The notes below the pieces were generated by a model that had not been told where the DNA came from, made no database searches, and was given only the letters and a program-made list of their open reading frames with translations. From contig CAZPQA010000004.1 in NCBI GenBank assembly GCA_964588535.1, positions 6,418 through 70,417 on the forward strand: DNA of 64,000 bases, read 5' to 3'. Made by a program: the position numbers and the translations under genes. This DNA is from NaphS2 sp964588535 (lineage in GTDB: Bacteria; Desulfobacterota; DSM-4660; Desulfatiglandales; Desulfatiglandaceae). Every line of letters begins with the position of its first letter. Positions within the stretch are counted from its first letter, which is position 1. Positions 17,067 through 25,113 of this stretch are shown here, in pieces.

Positions 17067-18184
17067 ATACTTGCATCTCCCAACAAATTTGACACAATTC
17101 TTACGGCAGCCCGACCATCGCCGTATGGGTTATTCCCGGTTACCATAGCGGCACGTGCTTGTGGATCCATCAGTAGCCGTTCTGTCGCCTTAATGATTCG
17201 GGATTTTGTAGTCCCAACAACTTTGACAACACCGGCCTCAACTCCCTCAGGGCGCTCAGTGACGTCACGCATGACAAGGACGGGCACCCTGAGACTCGGA
17301 GCTTCTTCTTGAATGCCCCCGGAATCTGTCAAAATGAGAGTTGATCGCCCCATTAAGTTAACAAGGGAGAGGTAATCTATAGGGTCAATCAGGCTAACAT
17401 TTGACTCTTTACCCAGGATTTCCTGAGCTGGGCCACGTACGTTAGGGTTTAGGTGTACTGGATAAACAAAATGAACTCCAAGGGAATGAAATTTCAACGC
17501 AAGTTTCTTTACTGCAGCGCATATTTCTCGTAAAGGAGCGCCGAAGCTTTCCCGACGGTGAGCTGTAATCAATACTATTCGCTTTCCCGTTGGAATTCCG
17601 CCCAGTGGGCCGTTAGGCCAGTCATATGGTGCTTGAACGGCAGTAAACAACGCATCAATCACAGTATTGCCGACCACCAGAATATTCCCTTCCGCAATGC
17701 CTTCCCGCAGCAAAGCCTGGCGACTGCGCTCAGTTGGCGCAAATAACCGGTCTGCCAGCACATCAGCCACGTGCCGGTTCATCTCCTCAGGGAAAGGCTG
17801 ATAGCGATCGCCGGTACGGAGACCGGCTTCCACATGACCAAATTTAATACGATGGTAGTAGGACGCCAGCGCGGCCACGAGAACAGTTGTTGTGTCTCCC
17901 TGGGCCAGAATCCAGTTAGGTGCCACCTCCCCGATGATCGGGTCCAGACGCGTAAGTATTCGCGCTGTTAGATCTGATAGGCTCTGGTTCGGTTGCATGA
18001 CGTCCAGGTCGTAATCGGATCGTATCCCGAACAAAGACAGGATCGGAGAAAGCATTTCCCGGTGTTGGCCGGTCACGCATACAATGGAACGGATACGCTC
18101 TGGATACTTCTCTAATTCCTTCACCACCGGCGCCATTTTGATGGCTTCCGGACGTGTCCCGATGATACTCAATACGGTCAGCAT
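17063..18184 (-). CDS. wecB: UDP-N-acetylglucosamine 2-epimerase (non-hydrolysing)
   Basis: The enzyme converts UDP-GlcNAc to UDP-ManNAc, a precursor of ManNAc/ManNAcA residues in the polysaccharide. The sequence has MLTVLSIIGTRPEAIKMAP at the start, CVTGQHREML, GDTTTVLVAALASYY, KFGHVEAGLRTG, FPEEMNRHVAD, LITAHRRESFG and LTDSGGIQEEAPSL, all hallmark segments. The open frame extends to 18235, but the ATG at 18184 gives the family-typical N-terminus and overlaps the upstream stop by 7 bp. The length of about 373 residues is normal. No UDP-ManNAc dehydrogenase is seen in this window. Confidence 0.92.
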   Translation of the reverse strand: MLTVLSIIGTRPEAIKMAPVVKELEKYPERIRSIVCVTGQHREMLSPILSLFGIRSDYDLDVMQPNQSLSDLTARILTRLDPIIGEVAPNWILAQGDTTTVLVAALASYYHRIKFGHVEAGLRTGDRYQPFPEEMNRHVADVLADRLFAPTERSRQALLREGIAEGNILVVGNTVIDALFTAVQAPYDWPNGPLGGIPTGKRIVLITAHRRESFGAPLREICAAVKKLALKFHSLGVHFVYPVHLNPNVRGPAQEILGKESNVSLIDPIDYLSLVNLMGRSTLILTDSGGIQEEAPSLRVPVLVMRDVTERPEGVEAGVVKVVGTTKSRIIKATERLLMDPQARAAMVTGNNPYGDGRAAVRIVSNLLGDASI

Positions 18185-18993
18185 ATTTCGTCCTGCTTTG
18201 TGCCAATCGTCATCAGCAGATAGCCCTGACTGCAATCCATAAGCTCTTCGGGTGATACCTCGTCCATCCAGCTTGATAGTGATTGTAGCAACGGATGACC
18301 TGCAGGCAGGAAGTTAAGTGAATGCCGTGCGCCTATGGTGAATTCGTTTATAACCCGTAATCCGGCTTCAGCGTATTCCTGACGCAATGACTGCATCGGT
18401 TCTTCAAGTCCGTAGGGCCACCGTCCTTCTTTCTCTTGGAGATCTTTGCCAGCCCGATAGGCTACTGAAGCCGCGTTGGGTACCAGAGTAATCACACGGT
18501 CGCGCGTAACGCGCCGCCAATCGCTCAGCATCCGATGTCGTTCCTGGGGTGTAAAATGCTCAAGTAAGCCTGAACTCCATATGCAGTCAAAGTCTTTATC
18601 CGGCAATGGAAGTGGTTGAGTTGCATCTGCCAGTAGGACCTCAACCTCCACGTCAAGTGCCTTCGCACAGCTTTGAGTGAACTCAAGACTCTCGGAACTG
18701 ATGTCCATTATTATAACCTCACGGCCGGCCAGAGCCAAGGCCAACGATATCTCTCCAGTTCCGCTACCGATCTCCAAGACTCGCCCACCGTAATGCGTTG
18801 CAAGCAACATCTCAAAGCCCCACGGAGAGAGCTGATTGGAGCGCAAGCGAGAGAGGAGATCTGACTGTGATGTGGGCGCTACCAATGCTGTATTCCACTC
18901 CAAACCAGTCAGTCGGGAGCGCTTCTGGCCTCGCCAGGCTACCATCAGTCCGTCCGGCCGCTTGCCGTCATAACTCACAGGCTCGGATGTCAC
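18178..18993 (-). CDS. Class I SAM-dependent methyltransferase
   Basis: The Rossmann core has RVLEIGSGTGEISLALALAG (motif I) and DFDCIWSSGLLEHFTPQER (post-II), followed by SDWRRVTRDRVITLVPN. The open frame extends to 19101, but that would overlap the upstream gene by 95 bp. A GTG at 18993, 14 nt after the upstream stop, or an ATG at 18945 is more likely, so the N-terminus is unsettled. It probably methylates a sugar or the chain end. Methyl caps are a known chain-length signal in Wzm/Wzt systems, which fits the exporter genes nearby. Confidence 0.75.
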   Translation of the reverse strand: MTSEPVSYDGKRPDGLMVAWRGQKRSRLTGLEWNTALVAPTSQSDLLSRLRSNQLSPWGFEMLLATHYGGRVLEIGSGTGEISLALALAGREVIIMDISSESLEFTQSCAKALDVEVEVLLADATQPLPLPDKDFDCIWSSGLLEHFTPQERHRMLSDWRRVTRDRVITLVPNAASVAYRAGKDLQEKEGRWPYGLEEPMQSLRQEYAEAGLRVINEFTIGARHSLNFLPAGHPLLQSLSSWMDEVSPEELMDCSQGYLLMTIGTKQDEIC

Positions 18994-19006
18994 ATGATCA
19001 CAATCT

Positions 19007-20445
19007 CTATTCAATCGCTCTGCAAGGTGCTTTATCTCCGGCCAACGACTCCCATGGCGGACAGGCCAGCCGCCCCCAGGCATTCTTCTGTTTGTCCACA
19101 ATGATGACCCAACCGCCCGGTTTAGCGATTCTAATCATCTCTTTGACGGCAGCATCAACATTGTCTGAATGCTCGATTGCCTCAACCGAGAAAACGACAT
19201 CGAAACCGTCTTCAGGACAAGGCACCTGTTCGAGAGAGCCCTCCAATCGTTCTATTCCCACTGGTAAACAGGAGAGCATGGTCGGAGAAATATCTACGCC
19301 GGTGCATTCGGTATCAGGCTGGACCGACTTAATTGCCTTCAGAAATCGTCCTTTCCCGCAGCCCACTTCGAGAATGCGATCACCGGGTCGAACCGTCGAC
19401 AAGACCGCTTGAACCCGCCCGTCTTCAGTTTTGATTTCTTCTGGGAATATCACAACATTGCGCTCCATGAACGACAGGACCCGTAGGCGGTGCGCATCCA
19501 GATAAAATTTAGCCACCCATGATAGTTCAACATCAGGAAAATAAGCTGCCCTTGGGCCGTAGCTGCCTAAGAATCCTCCAGAAGACTTCTGATGCACTTC
19601 GAGCCATTCGAGCGCCTTATCGGCAGAATCCCATAGACCTACCTTGTACCAGCATATGGCCATTTGAGCAAGACCCGGACTGCATATCCATCGCACGCCG
19701 TCCATTCCCCGCAGAGACCCGTCTGCCTTTTGCTGCGCACGAATTTTCTCCAGAACAGGCATAACCATATCCATGCGATCAAGGTTAATTAGACCTTCCA
19801 GCTCGTAGCCAAGAAAATGGGTCAAATTTTCCATTCGCAAGGTATCCTTATCTTTGCGATAGAATTCGAGGCACTTTTCAGCAGTTAATCGACATTCAGG
19901 TCTTTGTAATACTTCCGCAGCCTGGAATAAAGGTGGAAGGACGTAAATGTGCACGTTCTCAGGAATAGTCCCTGAGTACCGATTACCAAATCCTGCTTTT
20001 CCTCCAGAAACCATTTGTCCACACAGATAATCAGCTACACGGCGGGCCGCATCAAGTGCACCCGGAACGAGTTCATAGCCAGCCAGTAACCCGCGGAGAA
20101 CCTGTCCAGAGTCAAATATAAAGGTATACCATCCGCGCTGGTATATGATCCATTTGCCCTCTGAATGCAAAGCAGCCACCGAATAATCCTAACTGCCAAT
20201 TCCCGTTTCTCATATTGAAGAAGTGTAGGAATAAGATAACCGCTTACTTCTGGATATGCATCACCGTGGCCGGAATGCACGCGGATACGACCCATTTCCA
20301 TCTCCTGTGCTCTAACCCATGCGAGGGATCGAGCTGGCACTGACAATTGGTATCTGCTCCTAAAAGGATTAAAAGCGGAACCCAACCTTCTTAGAGCTTT
20401 GCCGGCCAATTTTTTGGAAAAATGACACATCTGGGATTTTATCAC
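19007..20445 (-). pseudogene. Toroid (terpene-cyclase-like) domain fused to methyltransferase, split by a frameshift
   Basis: Two overlapping frames form one gene. The first (20445 to about 20130) reads through RRLGSAFNPFRSRYQLSVP, HSGHGDAYPEVSGYLIPTLL and LLCIQRANGSYTSADGIP. The second resumes as IFDSGQVLRGLLAGYELVPG and continues with FGNRYSGTIPENVHIY, GSLRGMDGVRWICSPGLAQ and SSGGFLGSYGP, ending in a methyltransferase core (ILEVGCGKGRFLKAI, VVFSVEAIEHSD). The helical repeats with QRANGS/GGF turns look like an alpha/alpha toroid. A one-base deletion near 20125-20130, at CCTTTATATTT on the minus strand, explains the break. It could be a sequencing error or a real mutation. About 479 residues if restored. 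Confidence 0.65.
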
Positions 20446-20448
20446 TAT

Positions 20449-21633
20449 CTAATTTGCCTCCCAAATCCAGCGTAAGCGACGCATAACACTGTAGAAAATG
20501 CATTTGGATAATGCAGCAACCCTATAACCAGCCTGCCAAATGAACAAGTCCGCCTTCTCTACCAGGGATAGAACACGTGCCCCGGAATTTATTGTATCAA
20601 GGTATATACCAACCTCAGCTGCATCCACTCTTTTCCTGTCAAAAGGCTGCGCAGCCTTCACTGCACCAGCGGATATTGCGCGATGATACGGAATGTCTTC
20701 GCAGACCTTTCGAATTGCATTTGCAAGAGCCACAGGGTTCTCATAGTCCTTCACCAGGCAAGCACTGTTGTCATGAACAAGATACTCGTTCATGGGTGCA
20801 ATATCGGAAGTAACAATGGCTGCGCCACAGGCCGCTGCCTCAATAAAGACTATTCCAAAGCCTTCCCATCGACTGGGGGTGCACATGCAGTCACACCAGG
20901 AATACCAAATAGGCAGTTCGGAATTTCTAACCGAATCTACCCAAAAGCAGCGGTCGCCGACGCCCATCTGCCCGGCCATATCCTTATACGGGCTTGCATT
21001 GCCTAACCCTATGAAAACACATGAATAATCGGACGGGAGGTAAGTCAGGGCCTTGATGACCGTATCCAGATTCTTCTGCTCGGTTTTCCGCCCAACATGG
21101 AGAATATGCTTTCCCTGTGGATAGTCTTTAGCGACAGCCGCAAACGCATTTTCATCCCTGATCGGTTTGAACACCCTTAGGTCTATTCGATTGGGCAATA
21201 TGCGGATTCGATCGGGGTCTGTTCCGGTTTTCAAAACACCATCTCTTACGGCGCCAGACATGCAAATCACAATATCGGCGTAGCGAACAGAGCGATAGAT
21301 GTTGGTTGTGTCATGCACGCTGACAATGACGGGCGTATCGTAAATGCGATGCCTGCATGCCAGATCCGAAGGCCAGTATCCGCCGCCATACGCCCTAACA
21401 ACACTAGGCCGTATTTTTCTTAATGTCTTGGTGAAGCTGCTTTCAGAAACTCCCATAATGGTCATGCCGTAAGCATAACGCTCACTCTGTTCACGAGGGC
21501 TCAGGGCAAATACTTCTTGAAAAAAACCTTGCGGATTATAATAGCTTTCTAGCCACGAACTAGTGCCCTTCCGCTCATAGGCGGAAATAGGATCAGATGG
21601 GATTACAACTAGACGTGGCTTAGTGTTGGTCAA
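20449..21633 (-). CDS. GT4-family glycosyltransferase
   Basis: The product has VVRAYGGGYWPSDLACRHR, VIVSVHDTTNIYRSVRYADI, ILPNRIDLRVFKPI, ILHVGRKTEQKNLDTVI and the EX7E motif EGFGIVFIEAAACGAAIV. The frame runs up to 21783, but a TTG at 21633, one base after the upstream stop and 10 nt behind AGGAGG, is the likely start and gives 394 residues opening LTNTKPRLVVIPSDP. The donor sugar is unknown. C-terminal residues 355-394 are hydrophobic/basic and may contact the membrane. Confidence 0.82.
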   Translation of the reverse strand: MTNTKPRLVVIPSDPISAYERKGTSSWLESYYNPQGFFQEVFALSPREQSERYAYGMTIMGVSESSFTKTLRKIRPSVVRAYGGGYWPSDLACRHRIYDTPVIVSVHDTTNIYRSVRYADIVICMSGAVRDGVLKTGTDPDRIRILPNRIDLRVFKPIRDENAFAAVAKDYPQGKHILHVGRKTEQKNLDTVIKALTYLPSDYSCVFIGLGNASPYKDMAGQMGVGDRCFWVDSVRNSELPIWYSWCDCMCTPSRWEGFGIVFIEAAACGAAIVTSDIAPMNEYLVHDNSACLVKDYENPVALANAIRKVCEDIPYHRAISAGAVKAAQPFDRKRVDAAEVGIYLDTINSGARVLSLVEKADLFIWQAGYRVAALSKCIFYSVMRRLRWIWEAN

Positions 21634-21634
21634 T

Positions 21635-22384
21635 CTATGCGCCCTCCTGCACCACAATACAATTAAAGTTTTGTTCCCACAAGAACACAACTTCCATGAC
21701 GGGCGAATGAGAATACCAATATTTTCGAAGTAAGTGAGCGAGTCGGGGCATGGACTCCTGTCCATGGTACCACCCGCCATCATTCAGAAGGATATCAAAG
21801 GGATTAGTATCCTGAGTGACCCGATAGCCTCCACCCTTCTTAGGCACAGGATGCTCGCCAAAGCGGCGATCTTCACGTTCTGTCTTTCGCACGAAAATCA
21901 AAGTGTTTTCCCGAGCAAAAATAAACCATAGGTGGTAGGGGCGGCCAAAAGCAAATTCGGAAAATACGGAAGGGGTAATAATTGCACCGGCATTTCCAAT
22001 ACGGGTTATTTCCATACATGCCTTCCGAGTATCCGGCAGACGTTCGAAAACGTGATGTGAATATGCAAAGTCAAACTCCTTATCTTCAAAAGGTAAAGCA
22101 TTCAGATCTGCTTGGACAAAATGCACACCCTTGTTTCGGAACGTATCGTTATTAATACTATTACCAGTCCCCAAAGCTCGCTGTGAAGGCTCAAGGAATG
22201 CATCCACAGCGACTATGGATCTTGGGTAAGGGTTGGTGCAGCACCCCAAGTCTATGATACGTTTAGCCTTTCGAAGATTCTTCTGTAACTCCCTCCATTC
22301 CGGGCTGACTATTGTTGGATGAGAAAGCCGCTTTTTAAATCTCAATGTCTGTAACAACAAGCGAATGAAATTCGAAAAATACAC
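21635..22384 (-). CDS. SAM-dependent methyltransferase
   Basis: This 249-residue protein has RIIDLGCCTNPYPRSIVAVD as a slightly divergent motif I (GCCTNP instead of GxGxG), VHFVQADLNALPFEDKEFDFAYSHHVFERLPD, and ITRIGNAGAIITPSVFSEF. The pattern is that of class I methyltransferases of glycan loci. The C-terminal part contains FRRFGEHP-like and YWYSHSPVMEVVFLWEQNF sequences of unknown role. The start codon is GTG with only a weak purine-rich leader. It lies directly after wzt in the operon. Confidence 0.75.
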   Translation of the reverse strand: MYFSNFIRLLLQTLRFKKRLSHPTIVSPEWRELQKNLRKAKRIIDLGCCTNPYPRSIVAVDAFLEPSQRALGTGNSINNDTFRNKGVHFVQADLNALPFEDKEFDFAYSHHVFERLPDTRKACMEITRIGNAGAIITPSVFSEFAFGRPYHLWFIFARENTLIFVRKTEREDRRFGEHPVPKKGGGYRVTQDTNPFDILLNDGGWYHGQESMPRLAHLLRKYWYSHSPVMEVVFLWEQNFNCIVVQEGA

Positions 22385-22447
22385 AATTCATCACTTCAAA
22401 AAAGGATTTAGCTCATTTGCTTTGAACAACAGTATGTTTTTTTGCAT

Positions 22448-23731
22448 CTATGTCATTAACTGCCATTGTGAACGCTGTACAAGATGTCCCTGCCCGTGAA
22501 GTAGCTTAACACCACTTCCAAAAAAATCACTAAGTTCTACTCGAAACTGCAGGGCGTTTTCGACACAATCGATATTGCGCGGAGGTGACTTGGTCCCCAT
22601 GGCAACCAAAATTCTGTATTCTCCTTCTGACAAGGCCAAATGAGGAATACAGCAAATAAGGGTTCCGCTGCCAATCATTGTTTCATTAAAATTAGGACTG
22701 TGGTGGGTTCCGACAGAACACACCCGCCCCTCAAAAAGAGAGTTAATGCCGATGAAGGCATAGTCCAAAGCAGTATCGCTACAGTCGTATTGGATTTCAA
22801 TCAACACATCCTCACCTGTTTTTACGATATTTTTATATTGATCAACTCCTTTACTGTTTATTAGGCCCACAGATCTGATGATCGGTTGCATACCTAGAAG
22901 TCGGCCAGGATGGTTTGAAAGATCAGCATAACCGTATTCTTGTCTTGAAACCGAGTCTAAATAATTTACTACGGCCTGATTTGCATCACCGTTAAACATA
23001 ATCTTGCCATCTTTGAGGACCAGTCCAAGTTTGCATAGGTTTTGAATTGCAGTCATATTATGACTAACAAACAAAACTGTGAGGCCTTCCTTAGCCACAT
23101 TGTCCATTTTGCCAAGACATTTTTTCTGGAATGCTGCATCCCCAACAGCCAAAACCTCGTCCACAAGCAGGATTTCTGGTTCTAAATGAGCTGCTACGGC
23201 GAAAGCGAGACGCATATACATCCCGCTGGAATATCTCTTCACGGGGGTATCAATGAATTTTTCAAGCTCGGCAAAGGCAACAATCTCATCGAATTTTCTT
23301 GTGACCTCCCAACGGTCCATTCCCAGAATGGCACCATAAAGATAGACGTTCTCATGGCCTGTCAATTCGGGGTGAAAGCCTGTGCCCACTTCAAGAAGGG
23401 AACCGACACGCCCCCTTAATTCGACCCTTCCTTCTGTAGGTTCTGTGATTTGAGCCAAAATTTTTAGTAATGTGCTTTTTCCGGCGCCGTTTCGGCCAAT
23501 GATGCCCACGACCTCACCCTGCTTAACTTCGAAGGAGACGTTGCGGAGGGCCCAGATGGTTTCGGATTGTCGATTGTTGATTGTTGATTGTTGATTAATT
23601 AGGCCAGAAATCTTTCTATAAGGTAATTTGACGGCATTCGTGAGGGTTTCGCGGAAGGTTTTGTAGCCTTCGTGAGCGCCTATGCGGTATTGTTTGCTCA
23701 GGTTTTCGACTTTGATTACTGTTTCAAACAT
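22448..23731 (-). CDS. wzt: ABC polysaccharide exporter ATPase (Wzt) with C-terminal glycan-binding domain
   Basis: Wzt is the ATPase of an ABC exporter for lipid-linked O-polysaccharide. The nucleotide-binding domain has Walker A GRNGAGKSTLLKI, signature YSSGMYMRLAFA, and Walker B EILLVDEVLAVGD. Residues about 265-427 form a beta-rich Wzt_C-type domain (VLIEIQYDCSDTALDYAFIG, GEYRILVAMG) that typically recognises the chain-terminal cap, often a methyl group. The gene contains four 7-bp repeats near codons 47-55, in a linker before the Walker A region. Its partner wzm lies 1.4 kb upstream, separated by a toxin-antitoxin pair and other small genes. Confidence 0.92.
   Translation of the reverse strand: MFETVIKVENLSKQYRIGAHEGYKTFRETLTNAVKLPYRKISGLINQQSTINNRQSETIWALRNVSFEVKQGEVVGIIGRNGAGKSTLLKILAQITEPTEGRVELRGRVGSLLEVGTGFHPELTGHENVYLYGAILGMDRWEVTRKFDEIVAFAELEKFIDTPVKRYSSGMYMRLAFAVAAHLEPEILLVDEVLAVGDAAFQKKCLGKMDNVAKEGLTVLFVSHNMTAIQNLCKLGLVLKDGKIMFNGDANQAVVNYLDSVSRQEYGYADLSNHPGRLLGMQPIIRSVGLINSKGVDQYKNIVKTGEDVLIEIQYDCSDTALDYAFIGINSLFEGRVCSVGTHHSPNFNETMIGSGTLICCIPHLALSEGEYRILVAMGTKSPPRNIDCVENALQFRVELSDFFGSGVKLLHGQGHLVQRSQWQLMT
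23565..23592 (+). repeat. Four tandem GATTGTT heptamers inside wzt
   Basis: Units run 23565-23571 (GATTGTC), 23572-23578, 23579-23585 and 23586-23592 (GATTGTT). Because the unit is 7 bp, gain or loss of one copy shifts the wzt frame. The current copy number keeps the frame open and encodes a QSTINNRQS linker. Confidence 0.85.
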
Positions 23732-23796
23732 TATACTTTGTCCTGGGTTTCTGCTTTATTGCGGAGCAAAGAGCAGAGGGCACGGAGAACAGGGTA

Positions 23797-24111
23797 TTAT
23801 GATAACAGAATGCCATACTTTTGAATCTCATTTACTAAAGGATTACTACTTTCAAAGTCCTCAACTCTAAAGGGATGAGGCTCAATTCGATCATCGATAA
23901 ATGCCGCTATCCTCATTAGTTTTAATCTTTCTTCGAACAGATCGTCTGAAAAATCAGGCGAAATCACCGCTACATCGATATCGCTCCAAACGGTGGCATT
24001 TCCTTTGGAATGCGATCCATAAATATATGCAGCGTAAACTCTGTATTTCTTTCTTAGTTCGTTAAGAAAGCGATTCACTTCATTTTTTGCGTTCTCTGTT
24101 CTTGCAGCCAT
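23797..24111 (-). CDS. Minimal nucleotidyltransferase (MNT, pol-beta-like)
   Basis: The 104-residue protein has the nucleotidyltransferase motif YIYGSHSKGNATVWSDIDVA, i.e. GSx(10)DxD. MNT proteins of this type act as antitoxins that AMPylate HEPN toxins. No HEPN-like gene is adjacent: wzt follows downstream, and a repeat and a ParB-like scrap precede it. The ATG at 24111 has GGAAG about 7 nt upstream and is preferred over a GTG at 24141 that lies in the repeat. It may be an orphan antitoxin. Confidence 0.8.
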   Translation of the reverse strand: MAARTENAKNEVNRFLNELRKKYRVYAAYIYGSHSKGNATVWSDIDVAVISPDFSDDLFEERLKLMRIAAFIDDRIEPHPFRVEDFESSNPLVNEIQKYGILLS

Positions 24112-24136
24112 TGATATACTTCCATCCTTACCGGGA

Positions 24137-24204
24137 GCCACTAATTACACTAATGTACACTAATTTGTGCCCCATTCGTGCCATTCGTGGCTATCTACTG
24201 CTTC
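24137..24204 (-). repeat. Intergenic ATTAGTG/CACGAATGG repeat, copy A
   Basis: On the minus strand it contains CACGAATGGCACGAATGG followed by spaced ATTAGTG units. About 60 of 66 positions agree with the copies at 25022 and 25990. It lies between the nucleotidyltransferase gene and HicA and forms the 3' end of a ParB-like remnant. Confidence 0.85.
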
Positions 24205-24347
24205 GGTTTCTGTTACTCCAGTTGTCTTGTAGGCGCTCCACCTGTGCGCGCCATCGAGCAGGCGATATCCATGATTGCATATCCGTATTACAGGGCCTTC
24301 CCGCAAAATAAACTTGGGTTTTGAATAATAGTCCCTTATTTTAATAA
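24160..24347 (-). pseudogene. ParB-like nuclease domain fragment
   Basis: An open minus-strand frame with no start codon reads KIRDYYSKPKFILREG, then PVIRICNHGYRLLDGAHRWS and AYKTTG. The GYRLLDGAHRWSAYK segment matches the ParB/Spo0J N-terminal nuclease-like core (G-x-R-x-L-x-G-x-H-R-x-x-A). It then runs into repeat copy A, which supplies the last 12 residues and the stop. Both ends are lost, so this is a scrap of a ParB-family gene, not a partition gene. It overlaps the end of hicA by 12 bp. Confidence 0.5.
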
Positions 24348-24575
24348 CTCTTCAATCTCGGTGTCACTGAATCCAAATTGACGGAATATCCGTAATACAT
24401 ACGGTGGCGAGAACTCCTTCTCACCCATGTCAATTGGCACCACCATCTTCTTCCCTTCAATATGGCGCACGTATAGCTTATGGTCACCCTTTCCTTCTCT
24501 GTAAAACTTACATCCTCCGGATTTCAACAACTGGATAAGCTGTTTTGCCTTCAAAGAGGGTAGATTTTTAGGCAT
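24336..24575 (-). CDS. hicA: HicA-family toxin
   Basis: The product of 79 residues fits the HicA double-stranded-RNA-binding-like fold: LKAKQLIQLLKSGGCKFYREGKGDHKLYVR, then VVPIDMGEKEFSPPYVLRIF. The catalytic His is retained in GDHK, though the usual GSHH is changed. HicA toxins cleave mRNA. Its ATG overlaps the end of the upstream antitoxin gene by 8 bp. The antitoxin-first order is found in many HicBA pairs. Confidence 0.8.
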   Translation of the reverse strand: MPKNLPSLKAKQLIQLLKSGGCKFYREGKGDHKLYVRHIEGKKMVVPIDMGEKEFSPPYVLRIFRQFGFSDTEIEELLK

Positions 24576-24834
24576 ATAAAGCTCGCATTTCCAATGGTTC
24601 TGAAACGGTCTCTACTCCTTCTACCATCAAAAACTCATGCAGTTCTTTTATTGATAAAGGGGCAGAATAAGCAGCGCTATCTATCCTTTGCGCCTCCGCA
24701 ATAGAGTCTAACGCTTCTTTTAATTTTTCGATTGCCGATTTTTTTGTAGAACCTTGACCGACTATTCCATTTTCTAAACATAAGGCGACCCAATATGGAC
24801 CACTTTTTCTTAATACTGCAGTATGAAAATCCAT
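24568..24834 (-). CDS. hicB: HicB-family antitoxin
   Basis: This 88-residue protein begins MDFHTAVLRKSGPYWVALC and has GIVGQGSTKKSAIEKLKEAL, the RNase-H-like HicB fold that binds HicA. The open frame extends to a start at 24852, but the ATG at 24834 has an AGGAGG (24843-24848 on the minus strand) at good spacing. No obvious DNA-binding HTH remains at the C-terminus, so autoregulation is uncertain. Confidence 0.78.
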   Translation of the reverse strand: MDFHTAVLRKSGPYWVALCLENGIVGQGSTKKSAIEKLKEALDSIAEAQRIDSAAYSAPLSIKELHEFLMVEGVETVSEPLEMRALYA

Positions 24835-25021
24835 TGTATTACCTCCTTGCACAGGGAGAATTGGAGAACACAGGTTCCCTCTTGTTTGGGTTTCGGATTA
24901 AATTTTGGATTTTTGAAAGAATACATCCCCCATTCTTCATCAGATAACGCTATTTTTAGTAACATAAAAGCTGAAACAGGTCATATCCCCGATGTTTCCG
25001 ATCTTTTTTAACTTTGCCAGC

Positions 25022-25087
25022 CGCTAATTACACTAATGTTCACTAATTTGTGCCCCATTCGTGCCATTCGTGGCTATCTGCTGTTTC
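25022..25087 (-). repeat. Intergenic ATTAGTG/CACGAATGG repeat, copy B
   Basis: It is nearly identical to copies A and C. With copy C it also shares an outer segment (TTTTTAACTTT at about 25003-25013 and 25977-25987). It lies between hicB and wzm. The stretch 24849-25021 holds no other recognisable feature. Confidence 0.85.
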
Positions 25088-25113
25088 AAAATTTCGACCG
25101 CAAGTTCTCCACC

